A DNA stretch of 64,000 bases from Saliterribacillus persicus (GTDB taxonomy: Bacteria; Bacillota; Bacilli; Bacillales; Amphibacillaceae). The stretch covers positions 1 to 64,000 of the forward strand of contig NZ_QPJJ01000004.1 in the NCBI RefSeq assembly GCF_003337485.1. Direction: 5' to 3'. Position 1 is the stretch's first letter. Each line of letters starts with the position of its first letter. Shown in pieces: positions 1-8,268 of the stretch. The position numbers and the translations under genes are program-made. The notes under the pieces are model-generated. The model saw nothing but the letters and a program-made list of their open reading frames with translations, searched no databases and had not been told where the DNA came from.

Positions 1-10
1 CTCTCCATAA
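1..10 (-). rRNA. 16S rRNA, 5' end only (partial)
   Basis: The reverse complement of the first bases reads TTATGGAGAG. This matches the start of Bacillaceae 16S rRNA just before the universal TTTGATCCTGGCTCAG primer site, which would lie off the window. The assignment rests on these few bases plus the typical 16S leader and tRNA genes immediately upstream. Confidence 0.5.
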
Positions 11-102
11 TATGTGAGCTCGATTGCTCTAAACTTAACTAGCTTAATTTCTTACTTGACATACTGGTTGTTCTGTTCAGTTTTCAAAGATCAATTCGTA
101 AA
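11..102 (-). promoter_or_regulatory. rRNA leader with boxA-like antitermination sequence
   Basis: Between the tRNA-Ile gene and the 16S start the minus strand carries TCTTTGAAAACTGAAC (positions 75-90). This is the sequence conserved ahead of 16S genes in Bacillaceae and used for antitermination and processing. No promoter is evident here, so the rRNA is probably read through from the tRNA promoter, though a further promoter cannot be excluded. Confidence 0.5.
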
Positions 103-179
<77 letters not shown>

Positions 180-188
180 ATTTATAAA

Positions 189-262
189 TGGAGCGGGTGA
201 AGGGAATCGAACCCTCATCATCAGCTTGGAAGGCTGAGGTTTTACCACTAAACTACACCCGC
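189..262 (-). tRNA. tRNA-Gly (TCC)
   Basis: The 74-nt cloverleaf has acceptor GCGGGTG, anticodon TCC in CTTCCAA, T-loop GGTTCGATTCC and an encoded CCA. It lies nine bases upstream of tRNA-Ile in the same transcript. Confidence 0.97.
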
Positions 263-306
263 ATATAAAATTAAGATATTATTTAAATGGAATCCTTGGA
301 TTCGAC

Positions 307-383
307 TGGTCGGGAAGACAGGATTCGAACCTGCGACCCCTTGGTCCCAAACCAAGTGCTCTACCAAGCTGAGCTACTTCCCG
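307..383 (-). tRNA. tRNA-Pro (TGG)
   Basis: The 77-nt cloverleaf has acceptor CGGGAAG, anticodon TGG in TTTGGGA, T-loop GGTTCGAATCC and an encoded CCA. Confidence 0.97.
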
Positions 384-387
384 GAAA

Positions 388-464
388 TGGCGCGCCCGAG
401 AGGAGTCGAACCCCTAACCTCTTGATCCGTAGTCAAACGCTCTATCCAATTGAGCTACGGGCGC
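388..464 (-). tRNA. tRNA-Arg (ACG)
   Basis: The 77-nt cloverleaf has acceptor GCGCCCG, anticodon ACG (expected to be edited to ICG by TadA), T-loop GGTTCGACTCC and an encoded CCA. Only four bases separate it from tRNA-Pro. Confidence 0.97.
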
Positions 465-524
465 TTATGAAAAGCGACATCTATTAATATACCATGAATC
501 ACATTACGATGTCAATAGATTTCT

Positions 525-611
<87 letters not shown>

Positions 612-615
612 TAAA

Positions 616-691
616 TGGTGAGCCATGGAGGATTCGAACCTCCGACCCTCTGATTAAAAGTCAGATGCTCTACCAACTGAGCTAATGGCTC
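616..691 (-). tRNA. tRNA-Lys (TTT)
   Basis: The 76-nt cloverleaf has acceptor GAGCCAT, anticodon TTT in CTTTTAA, T-loop GGTTCGAATCC and an encoded CCA. Confidence 0.97.
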
Positions 692-809
692 TAAACAGTT
701 TACCTTCGTTACTATTCAACTAACATATGTGAACAAACGATCATATGATTTAAAATAGTAAATTCGTCTGCTTAGACGAATTTAGATAATGGATATTTAA
801 AATGTTAAA

Positions 810-884
810 TGGCTGGGCTAGCTGGATTCGAACCAGCGCATGACGGTACCAAAAACCGTTGCCTTACCGCTTGGCTATAGCCCA
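810..884 (-). tRNA. tRNA-Gln (TTG)
   Basis: The 75-nt cloverleaf has acceptor TGGGCTA, anticodon TTG in TTTTGGT, T-loop GGTTCGAATCC and an encoded CCA. A 118-nt spacer with no recognised feature separates it from tRNA-Lys downstream. Confidence 0.97.
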
Positions 885-890
885 AGAATA

Positions 891-967
891 TGGCGGTCCG
901 GACGGGACTTGAACCCGCGACCTCCTGCGTGACAGGCAGGCATTCTAACCAACTGAACTACCGGACC
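891..967 (-). tRNA. tRNA-Asp (GTC)
   Basis: The 77-nt cloverleaf has acceptor GGTCCGG, anticodon GTC in CTGTCAC, T-loop GGTTCAAGTCC and an encoded CCA. Confidence 0.97.
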
Positions 968-988
968 TATGTAATTTGTGTGAATTAT

Positions 989-1063
989 TGGTGACCCGTA
1001 CGGGATTCGAACCCGTGATACCGCCGTGAAAGGGCGGTGTCTTAACCACTTGACCAACGGGCC
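989..1063 (-). tRNA. tRNA-Glu (TTC)
   Basis: The 75-nt cloverleaf has acceptor GGCCCGT, anticodon TTC in CTTTCAC, T-loop GGTTCGAATCC and an encoded CCA. Confidence 0.97.
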
Positions 1064-1080
1064 ATTTTAGACATAAAAAA

Positions 1081-1171
1081 TGGCGGAGAAGGAGGGATTT
1101 GAACCCTCGCGCCGCTTACACGACCTACACCCTTAGCAGGGGCGCCTCTTCAGCCACTTGAGTACTTCTCC
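1081..1171 (-). tRNA. tRNA-Ser (GCT)
   Basis: This 91-nt class II tRNA has a long variable arm, acceptor GGAGAAG, anticodon GCT in CTGCTAA, T-loop GGTTCAAATCC and an encoded CCA. Confidence 0.96.
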
Positions 1172-1173
1172 AC

Positions 1174-1248
1174 TGGCTCCACAGGTAGGATTCGAACCTA
1201 CGACCGATCGGTTAACAGCCGATAGCTCTACCACTGAGCTACTGTGGA
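1174..1248 (-). tRNA. tRNA-Asn (GTT)
   Basis: The 75-nt cloverleaf has acceptor TCCACAG, anticodon GTT in CTGTTAA, T-loop GGTTCGAATCC and an encoded CCA. It is the first tRNA of the cluster, about 30 nt downstream of the cluster promoter. Confidence 0.97.
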
Positions 1249-1280
1249 ACAATATAAATTCAATATTGACGACGTTAAAA

Positions 1281-1309
1281 ATATTACATGATTCTAACTC
1301 GAATGTCAA
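1281..1309 (-). promoter_or_regulatory. Sigma-A promoter of the tRNA(-rRNA) cluster
   Basis: The minus strand has a perfect TTGACA -35 (1304-1309), a 17-bp spacer and a TAATAT -10 (1281-1286). It sits just upstream of tRNA-Asn and is the only strong promoter seen for the eleven tRNAs. Confidence 0.85.
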
Positions 1310-1512
1310 CAGTAAAACGCTACTTTTTTTGAGCTTTCCCATTATCTAAAAATGTAAAAGCTTGTCCTTTTAAGTCTCTCTCTTAGTGACAAAATTCACG
1401 CTAGTTTTATTAGCGCCAATTTAATTTAACACAGGTAGAACATAGTCGTCAATGATAAACTTTTATTTTTTTAATAAAATCGTTTCTCTTTATCTAAATT
1501 ACGAAATTCTGT

Positions 1513-1743
1513 TTATAGAAGAAAGCCGCGATAACTAACCCAGAACAATAACAACGAGACAATGAGTAGTAAATAACCTATTACGCTTTGCTTCCTTTTT
1601 TTAATGGCAGTTACTCCAACAACCAACACGAAACTACCAAAGAGTAACATCAATACAGGCATCAGACTAAAATCTTGCGATAATAACATATAGCCAGCTA
1701 AAACAATGACAAAGCTTGAAAGAAAAACTCTTATAATCTTCAT
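1513..1743 (-). CDS. Small membrane protein, DUF3953 (YczI-like)
   Basis: This 76-residue, very hydrophobic protein has three predicted membrane spans (about residues 5-22, 27-47 and 54-75). A KKRK stretch lies between the second and third, giving a likely cytosolic loop. Length and layout resemble the B. subtilis YczI/DUF3953 family, whose function is not known. A ribosome-binding site is visible ahead of the ATG. It is the last gene before the tRNA cluster, about 30 bases downstream of the ydcK stop, so the two may share a transcript. The family assignment is from memory of sequence character and is moderate. Confidence 0.7.
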   Translation of the reverse strand: MKIIRVFLSSFVIVLAGYMLLSQDFSLMPVLMLLFGSFVLVVGVTAIKKRKQSVIGYLLLIVSLLLFWVSYRGFLL

Positions 1744-1775
1744 AATTCACTCCACCTTTTCTACCTTTGCTTACT

Positions 1776-2249
1776 TTATGTTTCTTTTATTAAAGCAAGA
1801 GGCTTCATACACTTACCACATCGGTATTTACTGACATTGATCCTTCTTCTTCTTTTATATTGATGACCACACTTTTTACATTGATAAAGATATTTAAAGT
1901 CATCTTTCATCGACGGGAGAGCCTGACAATGTCTAGGTGAGTTGGTTTTTATTAATAATTGTCTAAAGTCTCTGTCTCGATGCATGAATCCTTTTCCTTC
2001 TATATGTAAGTGATAATGGCAGAGTTCATGTTTGATAATGCCAACAAACTCTTCATGATTTGTTTCCACTAAATACTTTGGGTTTAATTCAATCAACCTT
2101 TTGCTCGGAATATATCTACCCCCAGTCGTTCTTAACCTTTTGTTAAAGATAACCTTATCTTCGAATGCTTTATCAAAGAATTGTCTAGAAAGCTTATCTA
2201 CTAATTGATGAAGCTCTTTATCATTCACTCTTTTCACCTCTATTGCCAA
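1776..2249 (-). CDS. ydcK: SprT-like zinc protein YdcK
   Basis: The 157-residue protein has a minigluzincin signature HELCH (residues 74-78) and a second histidine in HYH two residues on. A C-terminal zinc ribbon has cysteine pairs at 124/127 and 144/147. This is the SprT-like/YdcK layout; relatives such as Spartan are DNA-protein crosslink proteases, but the bacterial function is not established. The position directly downstream of tex and upstream of a tRNA cluster is the same as in B. subtilis, which supports the name. A long hairpin lies between tex and this gene, so it may be expressed partly on its own. Confidence 0.9.
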   Translation of the reverse strand: MAIEVKRVNDKELHQLVDKLSRQFFDKAFEDKVIFNKRLRTTGGRYIPSKRLIELNPKYLVETNHEEFVGIIKHELCHYHLHIEGKGFMHRDRDFRQLLIKTNSPRHCQALPSMKDDFKYLYQCKKCGHQYKRRRRINVSKYRCGKCMKPLALIKET

Positions 2250-2269
2250 ATTGCTATATGGAAAGGTTA

Positions 2270-2310
2270 GAGAGCAACTCCTCTGGCATTAATCAGAATG
2301 AGTTGCTCTC
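2270..2310 (-). terminator. Long hairpin between tex and ydcK
   Basis: An 11-bp perfect stem (GAGAGCAACTC, 2300-2310, with GAGTTGCTCTC, 2270-2280) is extended by an inner TCTG/CAGA pairing. The following minus-strand bases (TAACCTTTCC) are only weakly U-rich. It may be an inefficient terminator or an RNA processing/stability element rather than a full stop. Confidence 0.5.
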
Positions 2311-2315
2311 ACCTA

Positions 2316-4484
2316 TTATTCTTTAACCATGGTTAAAGCGATACGTTGTTTTGTTTTATCTACATTTTCTACCCATACTGTTATGACATCTCCAACTGAA
2401 GCAATATCCATTGGGTGCTTCACAAAGCTGTTGGACATTTTTGAAATATGAACAAGGCCATCTTGTTTAACCCCAATATCGACAAACACACCGAAGTCAA
2501 CTACATTTCTTACCGTTCCTTGAAGCTCCATTCCCGATTCTAAATCTTCCATTGATAGAACAGACTTCTTTAATAAAGGTTTCGGTAAGTCATCACGCGG
2601 ATCACGTCCTGGACTAACAAGTGCTTTTAAGATGTCCGTTAGTGTGTGGGACCCAATTTCTAACTTCTCAGCCATCACATTTTTATCAAGACTAGATAGC
2701 GCATCCGCTAATTCGTCCGATCCAATATCTGAGCGCTTAAAGCCTAATTCTTTTAAAAGCTTCTTTGTGGCTACATAACTTTCTGGGTGAATTGGCGTAC
2801 GATCTAATGGTTCATCGCCTTCTATCACTCGAAGGAAGCCAATACTTTGCTCATATGTTTTATTCCCTAATCGAGGTATTTTCTTTAACTCTTTTCTGTT
2901 TTGGAATTTCCCCAATTCATTTCGATATTTAATAATATTGTTTGCCACGGTTTTATTGAGTCCTGAAACATATTGTAACAAGGAGGATGATGCAGTATTT
3001 ACATTCACTCCTACTTGGTTTACGGCAGTTTCTACAACAAATGTAAGTGATTCATTTAAACGCTTTTGACTTACATCATGTTGATACTGTCCTACACCAA
3101 TTGCTTTTGGATCAATTTTAACCAATTCAGCTAACGGATCCTGCACGCGACGTGCGATAGATACAGCACTTCTTTCTTCAACTTGAAGATCAGGAAATTC
3201 TTCACGAGCAAGCTTAGATGCTGAGTAAACACTTGCTCCTGCCTCATTAACAATCATATATGATACAGATAATTCATGCTTTTCGATTGTATCAGCTATA
3301 AATTGCTCCGTTTCTCTAGAAGCCGTCCCATTTCCAATAGCAATTAACTCAACTGGGAAATCAGATAAAAACTGCACTACTTTTTTAGCCGCTCCCGCGA
3401 TATCGTTTCTTGGTGCGGTTGGATAAATGACATCAATAGCTTGTACTTTACCTGTGTCATCTACAACAGATAATTTACACCCCGTTCGAAAAGCAGGATC
3501 TACACTTAATACCCATTTACCTTTTAGTGGTGGTTGTAATAGTAGATTTTTTAGGTTCTTCGAGAAGATATCTATCGCTTGTTCTTCTGCCATTTCTGTT
3601 AATTGATTTCTTATTTCACGTTCGATGGATGGTTGAATTAGTCGCTTATAGCTATCTTCAATTACATTTGCATAAAAGTTTCTTAATTCTATCGAAACAG
3701 AATTTGGTACCACTTTCTTTTCTAAATAATGCAAAACTTGATCGGTTGGCGGTTCAATATTCACTTTAAGTATTTTTTCTTTTTCTCCACGATTTAACGC
3801 AAGCACACGGTGAGCAACAATTTGTCTAATTGGCTCGTGGTAATCATAGTACATCTCAAAAACAGATTTTTCATCTTTTTCTTGTTCTTTCGCTTTAGCA
3901 GTAGCTTGAATGGACCCTTTTTGAAAGGTTCGATTACGAATTTCTTCACGATAATCAGGATCGTCCGATATCCATTCCGCCAAAATATCTTGAACTCCCG
4001 TAATTACCTCTTCCACTGTATGTAATTCATGCTCATCTGATAAGTATTTTGCCGCTTCTTCTTCTAAGTTTCCCACTTTAAATTGCCATACTAAAATGGC
4101 TAACGGCTCGAGTCCTTTTTCCTTTGCAACGGTAGCACGCGTTCTGCGTTTTTGCTTATACGGTCGATAAAGATCTTCTACCTTTTGTAATTTCGTAGCT
4201 TTATTAATTTCAAGTTTTAATTCGTCAGTTAGTTTGCCTTGTTCCTCAATTAAACGAATTACTTCTTCTTTTCTATCTGCGAGGGCATTTGCATATTCCC
4301 ACTTATCTTGAATATCCTTTATCTGCACTTCATCTAAAGCACCTGTTTGTTCTTTTCGATATCTCGCAATAAAAGGTACTGTATTACCTTCTTCAATTAA
4401 GGCAATTACCTGATTAACGGATGCCTCTTTTATTTTCGTTTCCTTAGCAACCCAACTAATAACGTTTGCTTTGTTTTTTTCCAC
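2316..4484 (-). CDS. tex: Tex-family RNA-binding protein (YdcI)
   Basis: The 722-residue protein has the Tex layout: an N-terminal helical region, a YqgF-like RNase H fold (VLSVDPAFRTGCKLSVVD), helix-hairpin-helix motifs around LLQYVSGLNKTVANNII, and a C-terminal S1 RNA-binding domain ending with VENVDKTKQRIALTM. Tex proteins bind RNA and affect transcription and stress responses. I chose the GTG at 4484 because AAGGAGG lies at good distance just upstream. An in-frame start 24 bases earlier would place that site inside the gene. It follows rsbX, as in B. subtilis (ydcI), but a terminator hairpin separates them. Confidence 0.93.
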   Translation of the reverse strand: MEKNKANVISWVAKETKIKEASVNQVIALIEEGNTVPFIARYRKEQTGALDEVQIKDIQDKWEYANALADRKEEVIRLIEEQGKLTDELKLEINKATKLQKVEDLYRPYKQKRRTRATVAKEKGLEPLAILVWQFKVGNLEEEAAKYLSDEHELHTVEEVITGVQDILAEWISDDPDYREEIRNRTFQKGSIQATAKAKEQEKDEKSVFEMYYDYHEPIRQIVAHRVLALNRGEKEKILKVNIEPPTDQVLHYLEKKVVPNSVSIELRNFYANVIEDSYKRLIQPSIEREIRNQLTEMAEEQAIDIFSKNLKNLLLQPPLKGKWVLSVDPAFRTGCKLSVVDDTGKVQAIDVIYPTAPRNDIAGAAKKVVQFLSDFPVELIAIGNGTASRETEQFIADTIEKHELSVSYMIVNEAGASVYSASKLAREEFPDLQVEERSAVSIARRVQDPLAELVKIDPKAIGVGQYQHDVSQKRLNESLTFVVETAVNQVGVNVNTASSSLLQYVSGLNKTVANNIIKYRNELGKFQNRKELKKIPRLGNKTYEQSIGFLRVIEGDEPLDRTPIHPESYVATKKLLKELGFKRSDIGSDELADALSSLDKNVMAEKLEIGSHTLTDILKALVSPGRDPRDDLPKPLLKKSVLSMEDLESGMELQGTVRNVVDFGVFVDIGVKQDGLVHISKMSNSFVKHPMDIASVGDVITVWVENVDKTKQRIALTMVKE

Positions 4485-4543
4485 AAAAAGTTCCTCCTTC
4501 AGTAACACCTGCTTATTATTCTACCAAAACTCTTTAACGAAAG

Positions 4544-4572
4544 AAAACTCCTACCGTAAAAGGAAGGAGTTT
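4544..4572 (-). terminator. Terminator of the rsb-sigB operon
   Basis: The stem AAACTCCT/AGGAGTTT is followed by TTCTTTC on the minus strand. It begins within the rsbX stop codon and ends the sigma-B operon before tex. Confidence 0.65.
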
Positions 4573-5170
4573 ACCCAGTGTATTTCATAACAACTAATGT
4601 TATATCATCATCGTCTATACTTTTTTCAAGTAAAGAAGCGAATGTATCTGTAATGACATTCACATCAGAATTCATAAAGTATTTATTCGATAAAGTCTTG
4701 GCTGACACACCATCTGAGAACATAATAAACATTAGATCCTTTGATAATGGCTCTTTCAAAACTTTAATGTTTCGACTAAATCCTCCCAGATAACCTGAAA
4801 GGGGGATATTTCGCTTTTTTATGAAAGAAGAGGAAACCGTCATAAGTCCGATATTTCCAATGGAAGAAAAGCTATACTGCTGGGTTTCAAAGTTTATCTT
4901 CAAAACACCGAGGACAACTCCCCTTTTTCCAGTTAACTCTCTATTACATTGCTTCATAAGGTTTTCGACTGGTTCATCTTTTCTACTTTCAATAATATCA
5001 ATGACGATTTGCGAGGATTCATTTGCAAACTCGCCACTTCCTAAACCATCTGCTATCGCACAGATGAATTCATTCTCATTCTCTTCATAAAAATAACTGT
5101 CACCACAATAGTAGTTTCCTTTTTTAGCTTGTTGATAAACAGATACTTCTACGCGCTGCTTAGTAACCAT
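4571..5170 (-). CDS. rsbX: RsbX, PP2C-type phosphatase of the stressosome
   Basis: The 199-residue protein has a PP2C fold with the metal-binding motif DGLGSG (41-46) and a C-terminal DDDITLVVMKY motif. RsbX dephosphorylates RsbS and RsbR and so returns the stressosome to its pre-stress state; the role comes from B. subtilis. Its ATG overlaps the sigB stop codon by one base (TAATG), indicating translational coupling. As last gene of the operon it is also under the internal sigma-B promoter and therefore gives feedback. Confidence 0.95.
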   Translation of the reverse strand: MVTKQRVEVSVYQQAKKGNYYCGDSYFYEENENEFICAIADGLGSGEFANESSQIVIDIIESRKDEPVENLMKQCNRELTGKRGVVLGVLKINFETQQYSFSSIGNIGLMTVSSSFIKKRNIPLSGYLGGFSRNIKVLKEPLSKDLMFIMFSDGVSAKTLSNKYFMNSDVNVITDTFASLLEKSIDDDDITLVVMKYTG

Positions 5171-5961
5171 TACCGAAGAGCCTCCATATTTTCACCCTGC
5201 AATGCTTCTCTTAATTTCCTTATTGCTCGGCGCTGAATACGTGAAACATGCATTTGAGAGATTCCTAACAAATCACCTGTTTCTTTTTGACTACGATTCT
5301 CAAAATACGTACACTGCAATATTTCTTGTTCGCGATCATTTAAAATCGGCAGGATTTTTTCTAATAATAATTGACGGTCAATATTATCAAAACCGCCATC
5401 CTCGTTACCGATAAGATCCAGGATAGAAACTTCACTTCCATCTGAATCTGCTTCAATTTTTCGATCAACAGACAGAGCGTTGTAGCTTTGGCCCATTTCC
5501 ATTGTTTCTAACACGTCTTCCTCTGAAACCTCTAAATAATTCGCAATATCTTGAATCGAAGGTGATCGTTGATCCATTGTTGTGAGTTCTTCTGTTGCTC
5601 GTTTTATTTTAGGACCCAATTCTTTTATTCTTCTTGGCACATGAACACTCCATGTTTTATCCCTAATAAATCGTTTAATTTCTCCAATAATTGTAGGTAT
5701 TGCAAATGATTCAAAAGATTTACCGATGTCTGGATCATATCGTCTAATAGCTGCTAACAAGCCAAGCATCCCTACTTGAACAAGATCTTCGTAAATCATG
5801 CTGTTTTTTGCGTATTTTCTGGCCAATGATTTTACAAGATCTTGATACGTAAGAACGATCTTTTCTTGGATCGCTTCATCTTGAGGATTTTCTTGAAGGA
5901 TCTTTATCCATTGGTAAACCTCATCCCCACGATTATTGTGTGGTTGAGATTTGGTCGCCAT
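5170..5961 (-). CDS. sigB: RNA polymerase sigma-B, general stress sigma factor
   Basis: The 263-residue protein has sigma-70 regions 2, 3 and 4: GLLAAIRRYDPDIGKSFESF in region 2, a region 3 around IKELGPKIKRATEEL, and the region 4 helix-turn-helix QKETGDLLGISQMHVSRIQ. The sequence is very close to B. subtilis SigB. Its 5' end overlaps rsbW by 29 bases, so synthesis of sigma factor and its anti-sigma factor is coupled. Sigma-B would recognise GTTTAA-N(13-15)-GGGTAT promoters, one of which lies within this operon upstream of rsbV. Confidence 0.97.
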   Translation of the reverse strand: MATKSQPHNNRGDEVYQWIKILQENPQDEAIQEKIVLTYQDLVKSLARKYAKNSMIYEDLVQVGMLGLLAAIRRYDPDIGKSFESFAIPTIIGEIKRFIRDKTWSVHVPRRIKELGPKIKRATEELTTMDQRSPSIQDIANYLEVSEEDVLETMEMGQSYNALSVDRKIEADSDGSEVSILDLIGNEDGGFDNIDRQLLLEKILPILNDREQEILQCTYFENRSQKETGDLLGISQMHVSRIQRRAIRKLREALQGENMEALR

Positions 5962-6406
5962 CTAAATCCACCTCATTTTCATGGAGGTATTTGGTCATCA
6001 ACACGATTACACCATATTCGCTTTTAATTTCAACTTTATCCATTAAAGCTTCAATTAAAAATAAACCAAATCCACCCTCACGTAAATCCTCAACTGACTG
6101 GTTCTCTTTATAAGGACCAAGGCCGTCTTTTACTTGATTTAAATCAAAGCTTTCTCCGCGGTCAGCTACCATCACTTCTAAACGATCCTGATAAAGACCA
6201 TAACCGATGGTCACCTCCCCGTCTTTTCCATCATAAGCATGCGTGGTTGCATTAGACATAGCCTCCGAAATAGCTACTTTCAAATCTTCTATTTCTTCAT
6301 AACTAAAGCCCATTCTATTAGCAATACCAGATGTACTTAAACGCACTACACCTACATATTCTGCTTTTGCCGGTACTCTTATTTCGATAAAGTCGAAGGG
6401 TTCCAT
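5933..6406 (-). CDS. rsbW: RsbW, anti-sigma-B factor and serine kinase
   Basis: The 157-residue GHKL-type kinase has the N-box SEAMSNATTHAY, the G1 box VADRGESFDL and a glycine-rich GGFGLFLIEALMD. RsbW holds sigma-B inactive, or binds and phosphorylates RsbV. The ATG at 6406 was chosen because its product begins like B. subtilis RsbW and the site AAGGTGG lies 11 bases ahead; an in-frame GTG lies five codons upstream. The gene starts four bases after rsbV. Confidence 0.96.
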   Translation of the reverse strand: MEPFDFIEIRVPAKAEYVGVVRLSTSGIANRMGFSYEEIEDLKVAISEAMSNATTHAYDGKDGEVTIGYGLYQDRLEVMVADRGESFDLNQVKDGLGPYKENQSVEDLREGGFGLFLIEALMDKVEIKSEYGVIVLMTKYLHENEVDLDGDQISTTQ

Positions 6407-6410
6407 TTTA

Positions 6411-6749
6411 TTAATTCCCACCTTGTACAGTCGAGTCGATCAGTATAATACTATCTAACCCCGTTATTTCAAACAATCTTTTTACTCTATCTTGTAAAGA
6501 AACAAGCTTTAAATCACTGTTATGTTCTTTTGTTGCTTTTAAAATACTAATAAAAACACCGAGTCCCGTACTGTCCATATAATTGACTCGGTTTAAATCT
6601 ACCGTTATAGACGCATTGTCTTTTTCCGCAAGTGGCATTAGGGCATCTTTTAGCTTTGGAGCGGTGTATGCATCAATTTCCCCTGCCAAAAACACTTCAT
6701 AAGTAAGATCTTTCTCTTCTTCTATCTTAATATCTAAATTCATAATCAC
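6411..6749 (-). CDS. rsbV: RsbV, anti-anti-sigma factor
   Basis: This small STAS-domain protein (110-112 residues) has the phosphorylation motif MDSTGLGVF, the target serine being residue 60 counting from the GTG. Unphosphorylated RsbV binds RsbW and frees sigma-B. Two starts are possible behind the GGAGG site: GTG at 6749 (6-base spacing) or ATG at 6743 (12-base spacing); the ATG aligns better with B. subtilis. It is the first gene after the internal sigma-B promoter. Confidence 0.95.
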   Translation of the reverse strand: MIMNLDIKIEEEKDLTYEVFLAGEIDAYTAPKLKDALMPLAEKDNASITVDLNRVNYMDSTGLGVFISILKATKEHNSDLKLVSLQDRVKRLFEITGLDSIILIDSTVQGGN

Positions 6750-6782
6750 ATACGACCTCCAAAAATAGTTTGTCCTATTTCT

Positions 6783-6807
6783 TTACCCAATTTCACACTA
6801 ATTAAAC
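6783..6807 (-). promoter_or_regulatory. Internal sigma-B promoter of rsbV-rsbW-sigB-rsbX
   Basis: The minus strand has GTTTAA (6802-6807), a 13-bp spacer and GGGTAA (6783-6788), against the B. subtilis sigma-B consensus GTTTAA-N(12-15)-GGGTAT. The position just ahead of rsbV is the known place of the autoregulatory promoter. The -35 hexamer contains the rsbU stop codon TAA. Confidence 0.85.
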
Positions 6808-7812
6808 ATTCTTTTTTAAAAAGATTAATGTGAAATCATCCCGAAGATGGAAATCTTGTAATTTTTCGAAGTACTTGTAGACACTCTCTACCGCTTCTTG
6901 AGCAGGTAAATGAATATACTCTTTTATCACTTCTAGGATTTCTTCTCGTTCGATAAAACGATCCCCTATTCGACACTCTGTAACACCATCGGTTAAGAGA
7001 ATGACAATATCATCTTTTTCCATTTGAATTTCATATTGTTCATAGCTGGCATTATTCATCACACCTAAAACTAATCCATTTCCCTCTATATCAAAAAATT
7101 CATCCTTCGAAGCATTATAATAAAAACCAGGTTCATGCCCCGCGGACGAAAATTGTAAAAGATTCGTATTCAAATTAAAAAGACCATAGTACATCGTAAT
7201 AAACATACTAGAGTCCACATTGCGTTCTACGACGCGGTTTAAATTTTCCAAAACGGTCTTTGGATTACGTTGCGTCTCACGGAAGCTATCCATAGAATAT
7301 TTAATCATAGACATAGCTAAAGCCGCAGGTATCCCTTTACCGATTACATCAGCAATTGCAATACCCAAATAACCTGCATCGTCGTTTACAAAATGATAGT
7401 AGTCCCCATTCATTTGATTTGCAGGCACACTAATCGCCCCAATATCGATGCCTTTGACATTGGGTTTTGTAGTAGATAATAGAGATTGTTGCATACTCGC
7501 AGCAACAGATATTTCAGACTGTAATTCTACCTGTTTTTCGCGCAATGATTGAAACTCCTGATAAGCAAGTCCATACGAAATCATTGTTTCCATCAAAAAG
7601 TCTAAAGATGCATCAATTTCTGCCGGTAAATCCGGATATAATTCCTTTAACGCCTGAATATGAACATCTATAATTTCCTCTGGAGAGATCTTTTGCTGCA
7701 TAGACATTTTACTAAATTGTTCTGCTTGGTATAAAGATGTTTCATCTTCCGATACGATGTATTGTTTTAATAATTCTTGGTAACTTTTAACATCTAGCTT
7801 TAAGGGCTTCAT
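6802..7812 (-). CDS. rsbU: RsbU, PP2C phosphatase activating RsbV
   Basis: The 336-residue protein has an N-terminal four-helix region (about 1-85) that in B. subtilis docks RsbT. A PP2C domain follows, with GDYYHFVNDDAGYLGIAIAD and DGVTECRIGD as metal-site motifs. When bound by RsbT it dephosphorylates RsbV-P and releases sigma-B. Length equals that of B. subtilis RsbU (335). Its stop codon lies within the -35 box of the sigma-B promoter. Confidence 0.96.
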   Translation of the reverse strand: MKPLKLDVKSYQELLKQYIVSEDETSLYQAEQFSKMSMQQKISPEEIIDVHIQALKELYPDLPAEIDASLDFLMETMISYGLAYQEFQSLREKQVELQSEISVAASMQQSLLSTTKPNVKGIDIGAISVPANQMNGDYYHFVNDDAGYLGIAIADVIGKGIPAALAMSMIKYSMDSFRETQRNPKTVLENLNRVVERNVDSSMFITMYYGLFNLNTNLLQFSSAGHEPGFYYNASKDEFFDIEGNGLVLGVMNNASYEQYEIQMEKDDIVILLTDGVTECRIGDRFIEREEILEVIKEYIHLPAQEAVESVYKYFEKLQDFHLRDDFTLIFLKKNV

Positions 7813-7837
7813 CGGTTTACCCCCCTTCTTTAAACTA

Positions 7838-7857
7838 CCCCACCCTTACAAGTGGGG
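7838..7857 (-). other. Short hairpin in the rsbT-rsbU spacer
   Basis: A six-base-pair GC stem (CCCCAC/GTGGGG, loop of eight) lies in the 52-base spacer between rsbT and rsbU. No U-run follows, so it is unlikely to stop transcription. It might protect or process the message. Confidence 0.35.
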
Positions 7858-7864
7858 AATCTTA

Positions 7865-8266
7865 CTACCTTACCCATTTGATTGTTGTAATCACAGTGCC
7901 TTCCCCTTGCACTGAATCAATATCAAAGTCATCCATTAGTCGTTTAACACCTGGTAAGCCTGCGCCTAGCCCACCGGAAGTTGAAAATCCATCTTCCATG
8001 ACTTGACTAATATCCAATATTCCTGGACCCTCATCAGCAGCGACTATTTTCAAACCTTTTTTATTTATATCTTCTACAATCTCAAAGCTTACCCTGCCGG
8101 TGCCGGCGTACAAGTATATATTACGTGCTAATTCTGATATAGCAGTCGCAATTCTCGCCTGATCCACCGTTCCAAAGCCTAATTCTTTTGCTCGATTTCT
8201 TCCTAGTTGTCTAGCCCCAACGATATCCCATTCTTTTTTAATATGTACACCGGATTGGAAGTTCAT
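7865..8266 (-). CDS. rsbT: RsbT, switch kinase of the stressosome
   Basis: The 133-residue GHKL kinase has ISELARNIYLYAGTG (N-box) and the Gly-rich SGGLGAGLPGVKRLMD. It is the same length as, and near-identical in core to, B. subtilis RsbT. On stress it phosphorylates RsbS and RsbR, leaves the stressosome and activates RsbU. The ATG at 8266 has GGAGG seven bases upstream; the GTG two codons earlier is too close to that site. The start overlaps the preceding rsbS stop region. Confidence 0.96.
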   Translation of the reverse strand: MNFQSGVHIKKEWDIVGARQLGRNRAKELGFGTVDQARIATAISELARNIYLYAGTGRVSFEIVEDINKKGLKIVAADEGPGILDISQVMEDGFSTSGGLGAGLPGVKRLMDDFDIDSVQGEGTVITTIKWVR

Positions 8267-8268
8267 AA

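Noticed and set aside
1133-1349. Open frames on both strands over the tRNA genes
   Set aside because: They lie inside well-formed tRNA-Ser and tRNA-Asn genes and have no ribosome-binding sites; tRNA arms simply lack stop codons.
7838-7857. Terminator between rsbT and rsbU
   Set aside because: The stem is short and no U-run follows; ending the transcript here would disconnect the stressosome module.
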